Notes under the pieces: model-generated
Databases searched by the model: none
Told to the model about the DNA's origin: nothing
What the model saw: only the letters and a program-made list of their open reading frames with translations
Position numbers and translations under genes: made by a program
Source of the DNA: Auanema rhodensis
Lineage: Eukaryota > Nematoda > Chromadorea > Rhabditida > Rhabditidae
Length of the DNA: 64,000 nt
NCBI GenBank assembly: GCA_964057225.1
Contig: OZ059894.1
Span: forward strand, 19,312,476-19,376,475
Reading direction: 5' to 3'
Shown: positions 37,166-51,201 of the stretch, in pieces
Layout of the letters: every line of letters begins with the position of its first letter
Numbering within the stretch: the first letter of the stretch is position 1

Positions 37166-40100
37166 TCAATACAAAATATAGTTATGATCGTTTGAAAAAT
37201 GATGCATTAGTGTATGTTGAGTTTCCATGTACACTCAACATTGCTTCCAAAAACATTTTGACAAAAATTTTTTCGAAAAATTTCAGAATAATTTAGCAAA
37301 AAGTAGATGTTTTTAGATTCCATTTTTCAAGGCAAAGACGATGGACAATGTTATTCAACGAAAAAATTAATTCTTCAGGGTGAAAATCGAGGATATAAGT
37401 GTGAACTTATATCAGTTGATATCTCGGTGCATTTTTAAGCTAGCGCAAATCTGATAACACAGATCGACGCAGCTTAAAAATCCGCATCGAATGCACTATA
37501 CTCATTGAAAAACGCTTAATACAAAAATTAGTTATGATCGTTCGAAAAATGATGCATTAGTGTATGTTGAGTTTCCATGTACACTCAACATTGCTTCCAA
37601 AAACATTTTGACAAAAATTTTTTCGAAAAATTTCAGAATAATTTAGCAAAAAGTAGATGTTTTTAGATTCCATTTTTCAAGGCAAAGACGATGGACAATG
37701 TTAATCAACGAAAAAATTAATTCTTCAGGGTGAAAATCGAGGATATAAGTGTGAACTTATATCAGTTGATATCTCGGTGCATTTTTAAGCTAGCGCAAAT
37801 CTGATAACACAGATCGACGCAGCGTAAAAATCCGCATCGAATGCACTATACTACATTGAAAAACGCTTAATACAAAAATTAGTTATGATCGTTCGAAAAA
37901 TGATTCATTAGTGTATGTTGAGTTTCCATGTACACTCAACATTGCTTCCAAAAACATTTTGACAAAAATTTTTTCGAAAAATTTCAGAATAATTTAGCAA
38001 AAAGTAGATGTTTTTAGATTCCTTTTTTCAAGGCAAAGACGATGGTCAATGTTATTCAACGAAAAAATTAATTCTTCAGGGTGAAAATCGAGGATATAAG
38101 TGTGAACTTATATCAGTTGATATCTCGGTGCATTTTTAAGCTAGCGCAAATCTGATAACACAGATCGACGCAGCGTAAAAATCCGCATCGAATGCACTAT
38201 ACTACATTGAAAAACGCTTAATACAAAAATTAGTTATGATCGTTCGAAAAATGATTCATTAGTGTATGTTGAGTTTCCATGTACACTCAACATTGCTTCC
38301 AAAAACATTTTGACAAAAATTTTTTCGAAAAATTTCAGAATAATTTAGCAAAAAGTAGATGTTTTTAGATTCCTTTTTTCAAGGCAAAGACGATGGTCAA
38401 TGTTATTCAACGAAAAAATCAATTCTTCAGGGTGAAAATCGAGTATATAAGTGTGAACTTATATCAGTTGATATCTCGATGCATTTTTAAGCTAGCGCAA
38501 ATCTGATAACACAGATCGACGCAGCTTAAAAATCCGCATCGAATGCACTATACTACATTGAGAAACGCTTAATACAAAAATTAGTTATGATCGTTTGAAA
38601 AATGATGCATTAGTGTATGTTGAGTTTCCATGTACACTCAACATTGCTTCCAAAAACATTTTGACAAAAATTTTTTCGAAAAATTTCAGAATAATTTAGC
38701 AAAAAGTAGATGTTTTTAGATTTCTTTTTTCAAGGCAAAGACGATGGTCAATGTTATTCAACGAAAAAATCAATTCTTCAGGGTGAAAATCGAGGATATA
38801 AGTGTGAACTTATATCAGTTGATATCTCGGTGCATTTTTAAGCTAGCGCAAATCTGATAACACAGATCGACGCAGCTTAAAAATCCGCATCGAATGCACT
38901 ATACTACATTGAGAAACGCTTAATACAAAAATTAGTTATGATCGTTTGAAAAATGATGCGTTAGTGTATGTTGAGTTTCCATGTACACTCAACATTGCTT
39001 CCAAAAACATTTTGACAAAAATTTTTTCGAAAAATTTCAAAATAATTTAGCAAAAAGTAGATGTTTTTAGATTCCATTTTTCAAGGCAAAGACGATGGTC
39101 AATGTTATTCAACGAAAAAATCAAATCTTCAGGGTGAAAATCGAGGATATAAGTGTGAACTTATATCAGTTGATATCTCGGTGCATTTTTAAGCTAGCGC
39201 AAATCTGATAACACAGATCGACGCAGCTTAAAAATCCGCATCGAATGCACTATACTACATTGAGAAACGCTCAATACAAAATATAGTTATGATCGTTTGA
39301 AAAATGATGCATTAGTGTATGTTGAGTTTCCATGTACACTCAACATTGCTTCCAAAAACATTTTGACAAAAATTTTTTCGAAAAATTTCAGAATAATTTA
39401 GCAAAAAGTAGATGTTTTTAGATTCCATTTTTCAAGGCAAAGACGATGGACAATGTTATTCAACGAAAAAATTAATTCTTCAGGGTGAAAATCGAGGATA
39501 TAAGTGTGAACTTATATCAGTTGATATCTCGGTGCATTTTTAAGCTAGCGCAAATCTGATAACACAGATCGACGCAGCTTAAAAATCCGCATCGAATGCA
39601 CTATACTACATTGAGAAACGCTTAATACAAAAATTAGTTATGATCGTTTGAAAAATGATGCGTTAGTGTATGTTGAGTTTCCATGTACACTCAACATTGC
39701 TTCCAAAAACATTTTGACAAAAATTTTTTCGAAAAATTTCAGAATAATTTAGCAAAAAGTAGATGTTTTTAGATTCCATTTTTCAAGGCAAAGACGATGG
39801 ACAATGTTATTCAACGAAAAAATTAATTCTTCAGGGTGAAAATCGAGGATATAAGTGTGAACTTATATCAGTTGATATCTCGGTGCATTTTTAAGCTAGC
39901 GCAAATCTGATAACACAGATCGACGCAGCTTAAAAATCCGCATCGAATGCACTATACTACATTGAAAAACGCTTAATACAAAAATTAGTTATGATCGTTC
40001 GAAAAATGATGCATTAGTGTATGTTGAGTTTCCATGTACACTCAACATTGCTTCCAAAAACATTTTGACAAAAATTTTTTCGAAAAATTTCAGAATAATT

Positions 40101-41025
40101 TAGCAAAAAGTAGATGTTTTTAGATTCCATTTTTCAAGGCAAAGACGATGGACAATGTTATTCAACGAAAAAATTAATTCTTCAGGGTGAAAATCGAGGA
40201 TATAAGTGTGAACTTATATCAGTTGATATCTCGGTGCATTTTTAAGCTAGCGCAAATCTGATAACACAGATCGACGCAGCTTAAAAATCCGCATCGAATG
40301 CACTATACTACATTGAGAAACGCTTAATACAAAAATTAGTTATGATCGTTTGAAAAATGATGCGTTAGTGTATGTTGAGTTTCCATGTACACTCAACATT
40401 GCTTCCAAAAACATTTTGACAAAAATTTTTTCGAAAAATTTCAGAATAATTTAGCAAAAAGTAGATGTTTTTAGATTCCATTTTTCAAGGCAAAGACGAT
40501 GGACAATGTTATTCAACGAAAAAATTAATTCTTCAGGGTGAAAATCGAGGATATAAGTGTGAACTTATATCAGTTGATATCTCGGTGCATTTTTAAGCTA
40601 GCGCAAATCTGATAACACAGATCGACGCAGCTTAAAAATCCGCATCGAATGCACTATACTACATTGAAAAACGCTTAATACAAAAATTAGTTATGATCGT
40701 TCGAAAAATGATGCATTAGTGTATGTTGAGTTTCCATGTACACTCAACATTGCTTCCAAAAACATTTTGACAAAAATTTTTTCGAAAAATTTCAGAATAA
40801 TTTAGCAAAAAGTAGATGTTTTTAGATTCCTTTTTTCAAGGCAAAGACGATGGTCAATGTTATTCAACGAAAAAATCAAATCTTCAGGGTGAAAATCGAG
40901 GATATAAGTGTGAACTTATATCAGTTGATATCTCGGTGCATTTTTAAGCTAGCGCAAATCTGATAACACAGATCGACGCAGCTTAAAAATCCGCATCGAA
41001 TGCACTATACTACATTGAGAAACGC
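37166..41025 (+). repeat. 3860-bp, eleven-monomer zone D unit
   Basis: Starts with a 350-bp class a monomer. Its next four monomers (37516, 37867, 38218, 38569) match 41376-42779: GCAGCGTAAAAAT twice, GATTCATTAG twice, GAGTATATAAG, TTTAGATTTC. Private changes here are GTTAATCAACG near 37701 and CTCGATGC near 38477. From the GATGCGTTAG monomer at 38920 onward the content departs from the next unit and holds a class a copy at 39271 and two GATGCGTTAG monomers at 39622 and 40324. Confidence 0.8.
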
Positions 41026-44000
41026 TCAATACAAAATATAGTTATGATCGTTTGAAAAATGATGCATTAGTGTATGTTGAGTTTCCATGTACACTCAACA
41101 TTGCTTCCAAAAACATTTTGACAAAAATTTTTTCGAAAAATTTCAGAATAATTTAGCAAAAAGTAGATGTTTTTAGATTCCATTTTTCAAGGCAAAGACG
41201 ATGGACAATGTTATTCAACGAAAAAATTAATTCTTCAGGGTGAAAATCGAGGATATAAGTGTGAACTTATATCAGTTGATATCTCGGTGCATTTTTAAGC
41301 TAGCGCAAATCTGATAACACAGATCGACGCAGCTTAAAAATCCGCATCGAATGCACTATACTCATTGAAAAACGCTTAATACAAAAATTAGTTATGATCG
41401 TTCGAAAAATGATGCATTAGTGTATGTTGAGTTTCCATGTACACTCAACATTGCTTCCAAAAACATTTTGACAAAAATTTTTTCGAAAAATTTCAGAATA
41501 ATTTAGCAAAAAGTAGATGTTTTTAGATTCCATTTTTCAAGGCAAAGACGATGGACAATGTTATTCAACGAAAAAATTAATTCTTCAGGGTGAAAATCGA
41601 GGATATAAGTGTGAACTTATATCAGTTGATATCTCGGTGCATTTTTAAGCTAGCGCAAATCTGATAACACAGATCGACGCAGCGTAAAAATCCGCATCGA
41701 ATGCACTATACTACATTGAAAAACGCTTAATACAAAAATTAGTTATGATCGTTCGAAAAATGATTCATTAGTGTATGTTGAGTTTCCATGTACACTCAAC
41801 ATTGCTTCCAAAAACATTTTGACAAAAATTTTTTCGAAAAATTTCAGAATAATTTAGCAAAAAGTAGATGTTTTTAGATTCCTTTTTTCAAGGCAAAGAC
41901 GATGGTCAATGTTATTCAACGAAAAAATTAATTCTTCAGGGTGAAAATCGAGGATATAAGTGTGAACTTATATCAGTTGATATCTCGGTGCATTTTTAAG
42001 CTAGCGCAAATCTGATAACACAGATCGACGCAGCGTAAAAATCCGCATCGAATGCACTATACTACATTGAAAAACGCTTAATACAAAAATTAGTTATGAT
42101 CGTTCGAAAAATGATTCATTAGTGTATGTTGAGTTTCCATGTACACTCAACATTGCTTCCAAAAACATTTTGACAAAAATTTTTTCGAAAAATTTCAGAA
42201 TAATTTAGCAAAAAGTAGATGTTTTTAGATTCCTTTTTTCAAGGCAAAGACGATGGTCAATGTTATTCAACGAAAAAATCAATTCTTCAGGGTGAAAATC
42301 GAGTATATAAGTGTGAACTTATATCAGTTGATATCTCGGTGCATTTTTAAGCTAGCGCAAATCTGATAACACAGATCGACGCAGCTTAAAAATCCGCATC
42401 GAATGCACTATACTACATTGAGAAACGCTTAATACAAAAATTAGTTATGATCGTTTGAAAAATGATGCATTAGTGTATGTTGAGTTTCCATGTACACTCA
42501 ACATTGCTTCCAAAAACATTTTGACAAAAATTTTTTCGAAAAATTTCAGAATAATTTAGCAAAAAGTAGATGTTTTTAGATTTCTTTTTTCAAGGCAAAG
42601 ACGATGGTCAATGTTATTCAACGAAAAAATCAATTCTTCAGGGTGAAAATCGAGGATATAAGTGTGAACTTATATCAGTTGATATCTCGGTGCATTTTTA
42701 AGCTAGCGCAAATCTGATAACACAGATCGACGCAGCTTAAAAATCCGCATCGAATGCACTATACTACATTGAGAAACGCTTAATACAAAAATTAGTTATG
42801 ATCGTTTGAAAAATGATGCGTTAGTGTATGTTGAGTTTCCATGTACACTCAACATTGCTTCCAAAAACATTTTGACAAAAATTTTTTCGAAAAATTTCAA
42901 AATAATTTAGCAAAAAGTAGATGTTTTTAGATTCCATTTTTCAAGGCAAAGACGATGGACAATGTTATTCAACGAAAAAATTAATTCTTCAGGGTGAAAA
43001 TCGAGGATATAAGTGTGAACTTATATCAGTTGATATCTCGGTGCATTTTTAAGCTAGCGCAAATCTGATAACACAGATCGACGCAGCTTAAAAATCCGCA
43101 TCGAATGCCCTATACTACATTGAGAAACGCTTAATACAAAAATTAGTTATGATCGTTTGAAAAATGATGCATTAGTGTATGTTGAGTTTCCATGTACACT
43201 CAACATTGCTTCCAAAAACATTTTGACAAAAATTTTTTCGAAAAATTTCAGAATAATTTAGCAAAAAGTAGATGTTTTTAGATTCCATTTTTCAAGGCAA
43301 AGACGATGGACAATGTTATTCAACGAAAAAATTAATTCTTCAGGGTGAAAATCGAGGATATAAGTGTGAACTTATATCAGTTGATATCTCGGTGCATTTT
43401 TAAGCTAGCGCAAATCTGATAACACAGATCGACGCAGCTTAAAAATCCGCATCGAATGCACTATACTACATTAAAAAACGCTTAATACAAAAATTAGTTA
43501 TGATCGTTCGAAAAATGATGCATTAGTGTATGTTGAGTTTCCATGTACACTCAACATTGCTTCCAAAAACATTTTGACAAAAATTTTTTCGAAAAATTTC
43601 AAAATAATTTAGCAAAAAGTAGATGTTTTTAGATTCCATTTTTCAAGGCAAAGACGATGGACAATGTTATTCAACGAAAAAATTAATTCTTCAGGGTGAA
43701 AATCGAGGATATAAGTGTGAACTTATATCAGTTGATATCTCGGTGCATTTTTAAGCTAGCGCAAATCTGATAACACAGATCGACGCAGCTTAAAAATCCG
43801 CATCGAATGCACTATACTACATTGAAAAACGCTTAATACAAAAATTAGTTATGATCGTTCGAAAAATGATGCATTAGTGTATGTTGAGTTTCCATGTACA
43901 CTCAACATTGCTTCCAAAAACATTTTGACAAAAATTTTTTCGAAAAATTTCAGAATAATTTAGCAAAAAGTAGATGTTTTTAGATTCCTTTTTTCAAGGC

Positions 44001-44885
44001 AAAGACGATGGTCAATGTTATTCAACGAAAAAATCAAATCTTCAGGGTGAAAATCGAGGATATAAGTGTGAACTTATATCAGTTGATATCTCGGTGCATT
44101 TTTAAGCTAGCGCAAATCTGATAACACAGATCGACGCAGCTTAAAAATCCGCATCGAATGCACTATACTACATTGAGAAACGCTCAATACAAAATATAGT
44201 TATGATCGTTTGAAAAATGATGCATTAGTGTATGTTGAGTTTCCATGTACACTCAACATTGCTTCCAAAAACATTTTGACAAAAATTTTTTCGAAAAATT
44301 TCAGAATAATTTAGCAAAAAGTAGATGTTTTTAGATTCCATTTTTCAAGGCAAAGACGATGGACAATGTTATTCAACGAAAAAATTAATTCTTCAGGGTG
44401 AAAATCGAGGATATAAGTGTGAACTTATATCAGTTGATATCTCGGTGCATTTTTAAGCTAGCGCAAATCTGATAACACAGATCGACGCAGCTTAAAAATC
44501 CGCATCGAATGCACTATACTACATTAAAAAACGCTTAATACAAAAATTAGTTATGATCGTTCGAAAAATGATGCATTAGTGTATGTTGAGTTTCCATGTA
44601 CACTCAACATTGCTTCCAAAAACATTTTGACAAAAATTTTTTCGAAAAATTTCAAAATAATTTAGCAAAAAGTAGATGTTTTTAGATTCCATTTTTCAAG
44701 GCAAAGACGATGGACAATGTTATTCAACGAAAAAATTAATTCTTCAGGGTGAAAATCGAGGATATAAGTGTGAACTTATATCAGTTGATATCTCGGTGCA
44801 TTTTTAAGCTAGCGCAAATCTGATAACACAGATCGACGCAGCTTAAAAATCCGCATCGAATGCACTATACTACATTGAGAAACGC
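41026..44885 (+). repeat. 3860-bp, eleven-monomer zone D unit with a different second half
   Basis: The first five monomers match the preceding unit in order. The remaining six (42780, 43131, 43482, 43833, 44184, 44535) are a GATGCGTTAG monomer ending GAATGCCCTATAC, a monomer ending ACATTAAAAAACG, an unmarked copy, a class K, a class a ending ACATTAAAAAACG, and an unmarked copy. Equal length to the previous unit therefore does not mean equal content. The second half is instead duplicated at 47342. Confidence 0.8.
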
Positions 44886-46639
44886 TCAATACAAAATATA
44901 GTTATGATCGTTTGAAAAATGATGCATTAGTGTATGTTGAGTTTCCATGTACACTCAACATTGCTTCCAAAAACATTTTGACAAAAATTTTTTCGAAAAA
45001 TTTCAGAATAATTTAGCAAAAAGTAGATGTTTTTAGATTCCATTTTTCAAGGCAAAGACGATGGACAATGTTATTCAACGAAAAAATTAATTCTTCAGGG
45101 TGAAAATCGAGGATATAAGTGTGAACTTATATCAGTTGATATCTCGGTGCATTTTTAAGCTAGCGCAAATCTGATAACACAGATCGACGCAGCTTAAAAA
45201 TCCGCATCGAATGCACTATACTCATTGAAAAACGCTTAATACAAAAATTAGTTATGATCGTTCGAAAAATGATGCATTAGTGTATGTTGAGTTTCCATGT
45301 ACACTCAACATTGCTTCCAAAAACATTTTGACAAAAATTTTTTCGAAAAATTTCAGAATAATTTAGCAAAAAGTAGATGTTTTTAGATTCCATTTTTCAA
45401 GGCAAAGACGATGGACAATGTTATTCAACGAAAAAATTAATTCTTCAGGGTGAAAATCGAGGATATAAGTGTGAACTTATATCAGTTGATATCTCGGTGC
45501 ATTTTTAAGCTAGCGCAAATCTGATAACACAGATCGACGCAGCGTAAAAATCCGCATCGAATGCACTATACTACATTGAAAAACGCTTAATACAAAAATT
45601 AGTTATGATCGTTCGAAAAATGATGCATTAGTGTATGTTGAGTTTCCATGTACACTCAACATTGCTTCCAAAAACATTTTGACAAAAATTTTTTCGAAAA
45701 ATTTCAGAATAATTTAGCAAAAAGTAGATGTTTTTAGATTCCTTTTTTCAAGGCAAAGACGATGGTCAATGTTATTCAACGAAAAAATCAATTCTTCAGG
45801 GTGAAAATCGAGTATATAAGTGTGAACTTATATCAGTTGATATCTCGGTGCATTTTTAAGCTAGCGCAAATCTGATAACACAGATCGACGCAGCTTAAAA
45901 ATCCGCATCGAATGCACTATACTACATTGAGAAACGCTTAATACAAAAATTAGTTATGATCGTTTGAAAAATGATGCATTAGTGTATGTTGAGTTTCCAT
46001 GTACACTCAACATTGCTTCCAAAAACATTTTGACAAAAATTTTTTCGAAAAATTTCAGAATAATTTAGCAAAAAGTAGATGTTTTTAGATTTCTTTTTTC
46101 AAGGCAAAGACGATGGTCAATGTTATTCAACGAAAAAATCAATTCTTCAGGGTGAAAATCGAGGATATAAGTGTGAACTTATATCAGTTGATATCTCGGT
46201 GCATTTTTAAGCTAGCGCAAATCTGATAACACAGATCGACGCAGCTTAAAAATCCGCATCGAATGCACTATACTACATTGAAAAACGCTTAATACAAAAA
46301 TTAGTTATGATCGTTCGAAAAATGATGCATTAGTGTATGTTGAGTTTCCATGTACACTCAACATTGCTTCCAAAAACATTTTGACAAAAATTTTTTCGAA
46401 AAATTTCAGAATAATTTAGCAAAAAGTAGATGTTTTTAGATTCCTTTTTTCAAGGCAAAGACGATGGTCAATGTTATTCAACGAAAAAATCAATTCTTCA
46501 GGGTGAAAATCGAGTATATAAGTGTGAACTTATATCAGTTGATATCTCGGTGCATTTTTAAGCTAGCGCAAATCTGATAACACAGATCGACGCAGCTTAA
46601 AAATCCGCATCGAATGCACTATACTACATTGAGAAACGC
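42429..46639 (+). repeat. Twelve-monomer duplication, left copy (right copy 46991-51201)
   Basis: Twelve successive monomers agree in class and order with 46991-51201 at a constant offset of 4562 bp (13 monomers less one base). Matching marks include TTTAGATTTC at the start, the rare GAATGCCCTATAC (near 43106 and 47668), ACATTAAAAAACG twice, class K, two class a copies, GCAGCGTAAAAAT and GAGTATATAAG. One monomer at 46640 separates the copies. The match ends in the following monomer, which has ATTCCTTTTTTC at 46640 against ATTTCTTTTTTC at 51202. Confidence 0.88.
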
Positions 46640-46990
46640 TTAATACAAAAATTAGTTATGATCGTTTGAAAAATGATGCATTAGTGTATGTTGAGTTTCC
46701 ATGTACACTCAACATTGCTTCCAAAAACATTTTGACAAAAATTTTTTCGAAAAATTTCAGAATAATTTAGCAAAAAGTAGATGTTTTTAGATTCCTTTTT
46801 TCAAGGCAAAGACGATGGTCAATGTTATTCAACGAAAAAATCAATTCTTCAGGGTGAAAATCGAGTATATAAGTGTGAACTTATATCAGTTGATATCTCG
46901 GTGCATTTTTAAGCTAGCGCAAATCTGATAACACAGATCGACGCAGCTTAAAAATCCGCATCGAATGCACTATACTACATTGAGAAACGC

Positions 46991-49900
46991 TTAATACAAA
47001 AATTAGTTATGATCGTTTGAAAAATGATGCATTAGTGTATGTTGAGTTTCCATGTACACTCAACATTGCTTCCAAAAACATTTTGACAAAAATTTTTTCG
47101 AAAAATTTCAGAATAATTTAGCAAAAAGTAGATGTTTTTAGATTTCTTTTTTCAAGGCAAAGACGATGGTCAATGTTATTCAACGAAAAAATCAATTCTT
47201 CAGGGTGAAAATCGAGGATATAAGTGTGAACTTATATCAGTTGATATCTCGGTGCATTTTTAAGCTAGCGCAAATCTGATAACACAGATCGACGCAGCTT
47301 AAAAATCCGCATCGAATGCACTATACTACATTGAGAAACGCTTAATACAAAAATTAGTTATGATCGTTTGAAAAATGATGCGTTAGTGTATGTTGAGTTT
47401 CCATGTACACTCAACATTGCTTCCAAAAACATTTTGACAAAAATTTTTTCGAAAAATTTCAAAATAATTTAGCAAAAAGTAGATGTTTTTAGATTCCATT
47501 TTTCAAGGCAAAGACGATGGACAATGTTATTCAACGAAAAAATTAATTCTTCAGGGTGAAAATCGAGGATATAAGTGTGAACTTATATCAGTTGATATCT
47601 CGGTGCATTTTTAAGCTAGCGCAAATCTGATAACACAGATCGACGCAGCTTAAAAATCCGCATCGAATGCCCTATACTACATTGAGAAACGCTTAATACA
47701 AAAATTAGTTATGATCGTTTGAAAAATGATGCATTAGTGTATGTTGAGTTTCCATGTACACTCAACATTGCTTCCAAAAACATTTTGACAAAAATTTTTT
47801 CGAAAAATTTCAGAATAATTTAGCAAAAAGTAGATGTTTTTAGATTCCATTTTTCAAGGCAAAGACGATGGACAATGTTATTCAACGAAAAAATTAATTC
47901 TTCAGGGTGAAAATCGAGGATATAAGTGTGAACTTATATCAGTTGATATCTCGGTGCATTTTTAAGCTAGCGCAAATCTGATAACACAGATCGACGCAGC
48001 TTAAAAATCCGCATCGAATGCACTATACTACATTAAAAAACGCTTAATACAAAAATTAGTTATGATCGTTCGAAAAATGATGCATTAGTGTATGTTGAGT
48101 TTCCATGTACACTCAACATTGCTTCCAAAAACATTTTGACAAAAATTTTTTCGAAAAATTTCAAAATAATTTAGCAAAAAGTAGATGTTTTTAGATTCCA
48201 TTTTTCAAGGCAAAGACGATGGACAATGTTATTCAACGAAAAAATTAATTCTTCAGGGTGAAAATCGAGGATATAAGTGTGAACTTATATCAGTTGATAT
48301 CTCGGTGCATTTTTAAGCTAGCGCAAATCTGATAACACAGATCGACGCAGCTTAAAAATCCGCATCGAATGCACTATACTACATTGAAAAACGCTTAATA
48401 CAAAAATTAGTTATGATCGTTCGAAAAATGATGCATTAGTGTATGTTGAGTTTCCATGTACACTCAACATTGCTTCCAAAAACATTTTGACAAAAATTTT
48501 TTCGAAAAATTTCAGAATAATTTAGCAAAAAGTAGATGTTTTTAGATTCCTTTTTTCAAGGCAAAGACGATGGTCAATGTTATTCAACGAAAAAATCAAA
48601 TCTTCAGGGTGAAAATCGAGGATATAAGTGTGAACTTATATCAGTTGATATCTCGGTGCATTTTTAAGCTAGCGCAAATCTGATAACACAGATCGACGCA
48701 GCTTAAAAATCCGCATCGAATGCACTATACTACATTGAGAAACGCTCAATACAAAATATAGTTATGATCGTTTGAAAAATGATGCATTAGTGTATGTTGA
48801 GTTTCCATGTACACTCAACATTGCTTCCAAAAACATTTTGACAAAAATTTTTTCGAAAAATTTCAGAATAATTTAGCAAAAAGTAGATGTTTTTAGATTC
48901 CATTTTTCAAGGCAAAGACGATGGACAATGTTATTCAACGAAAAAATTAATTCTTCAGGGTGAAAATCGAGGATATAAGTGTGAACTTATATCAGTTGAT
49001 ATCTCGGTGCATTTTTAAGCTAGCGCAAATCTGATAACACAGATCGACGCAGCTTAAAAATCCGCATCGAATGCACTATACTACATTAAAAAACGCTTAA
49101 TACAAAAATTAGTTATGATCGTTCGAAAAATGATGCATTAGTGTATGTTGAGTTTCCATGTACACTCAACATTGCTTCCAAAAACATTTTGACAAAAATT
49201 TTTTCGAAAAATTTCAAAATAATTTAGCAAAAAGTAGATGTTTTTAGATTCCATTTTTCAAGGCAAAGACGATGGACAATGTTATTCAACGAAAAAATTA
49301 ATTCTTCAGGGTGAAAATCGAGGATATAAGTGTGAACTTATATCAGTTGATATCTCGGTGCATTTTTAAGCTAGCGCAAATCTGATAACACAGATCGACG
49401 CAGCTTAAAAATCCGCATCGAATGCACTATACTACATTGAGAAACGCTCAATACAAAATATAGTTATGATCGTTTGAAAAATGATGCATTAGTGTATGTT
49501 GAGTTTCCATGTACACTCAACATTGCTTCCAAAAACATTTTGACAAAAATTTTTTCGAAAAATTTCAGAATAATTTAGCAAAAAGTAGATGTTTTTAGAT
49601 TCCATTTTTCAAGGCAAAGACGATGGACAATGTTATTCAACGAAAAAATTAATTCTTCAGGGTGAAAATCGAGGATATAAGTGTGAACTTATATCAGTTG
49701 ATATCTCGGTGCATTTTTAAGCTAGCGCAAATCTGATAACACAGATCGACGCAGCTTAAAAATCCGCATCGAATGCACTATACTCATTGAAAAACGCTTA
49801 ATACAAAAATTAGTTATGATCGTTCGAAAAATGATGCATTAGTGTATGTTGAGTTTCCATGTACACTCAACATTGCTTCCAAAAACATTTTGACAAAAAT

Positions 49901-51201
49901 TTTTTCGAAAAATTTCAGAATAATTTAGCAAAAAGTAGATGTTTTTAGATTCCATTTTTCAAGGCAAAGACGATGGACAATGTTATTCAACGAAAAAATT
50001 AATTCTTCAGGGTGAAAATCGAGGATATAAGTGTGAACTTATATCAGTTGATATCTCGGTGCATTTTTAAGCTAGCGCAAATCTGATAACACAGATCGAC
50101 GCAGCGTAAAAATCCGCATCGAATGCACTATACTACATTGAAAAACGCTTAATACAAAAATTAGTTATGATCGTTCGAAAAATGATGCATTAGTGTATGT
50201 TGAGTTTCCATGTACACTCAACATTGCTTCCAAAAACATTTTGACAAAAATTTTTTCGAAAAATTTCAGAATAATTTAGCAAAAAGTAGATGTTTTTAGA
50301 TTCCTTTTTTCAAGGCAAAGACGATGGTCAATGTTATTCAACGAAAAAATCAATTCTTCAGGGTGAAAATCGAGTATATAAGTGTGAACTTATATCAGTT
50401 GATATCTCGGTGCATTTTTAAGCTAGCGCAAATCTGATAACACAGATCGACGCAGCTTAAAAATCCGCATCGAATGCACTATACTACATTGAGAAACGCT
50501 TAATACAAAAATTAGTTATGATCGTTTGAAAAATGATGCATTAGTGTATGTTGAGTTTCCATGTACACTCAACATTGCTTCCAAAAACATTTTGACAAAA
50601 ATTTTTTCGAAAAATTTCAGAATAATTTAGCAAAAAGTAGATGTTTTTAGATTTCTTTTTTCAAGGCAAAGACGATGGTCAATGTTATTCAACGAAAAAA
50701 TCAATTCTTCAGGGTGAAAATCGAGGATATAAGTGTGAACTTATATCAGTTGATATCTCGGTGCATTTTTAAGCTAGCGCAAATCTGATAACACAGATCG
50801 ACGCAGCTTAAAAATCCGCATCGAATGCACTATACTACATTGAAAAACGCTTAATACAAAAATTAGTTATGATCGTTCGAAAAATGATGCATTAGTGTAT
50901 GTTGAGTTTCCATGTACACTCAACATTGCTTCCAAAAACATTTTGACAAAAATTTTTTCGAAAAATTTCAGAATAATTTAGCAAAAAGTAGATGTTTTTA
51001 GATTCCTTTTTTCAAGGCAAAGACGATGGTCAATGTTATTCAACGAAAAAATCAATTCTTCAGGGTGAAAATCGAGTATATAAGTGTGAACTTATATCAG
51101 TTGATATCTCGGTGCATTTTTAAGCTAGCGCAAATCTGATAACACAGATCGACGCAGCTTAAAAATCCGCATCGAATGCACTATACTACATTGAGAAACG
51201 C
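46991..51201 (+). repeat. Twelve-monomer duplication, right copy
   Basis: Copy of 42429-46639 at +4562 bp. Four of its monomers (from 47342: GATGCGTTAG with GAATGCCCTATAC, ACATTAAA tail, unmarked, class K) occur a third time at 61375-62777, in the same order. There the second monomer is 1 bp shorter (ACATTAAAAACG near 62066) and has GGTGGATTTTT near 61987. This block has therefore been reused at least three times in zone D. Confidence 0.88.

Noticed and set aside
37166-44885. Simple two-copy 3860-bp higher-order repeat
   Set aside because: Only the first five monomers of each unit correspond. The remaining six differ in class and order, so equal length is partly coincidental.
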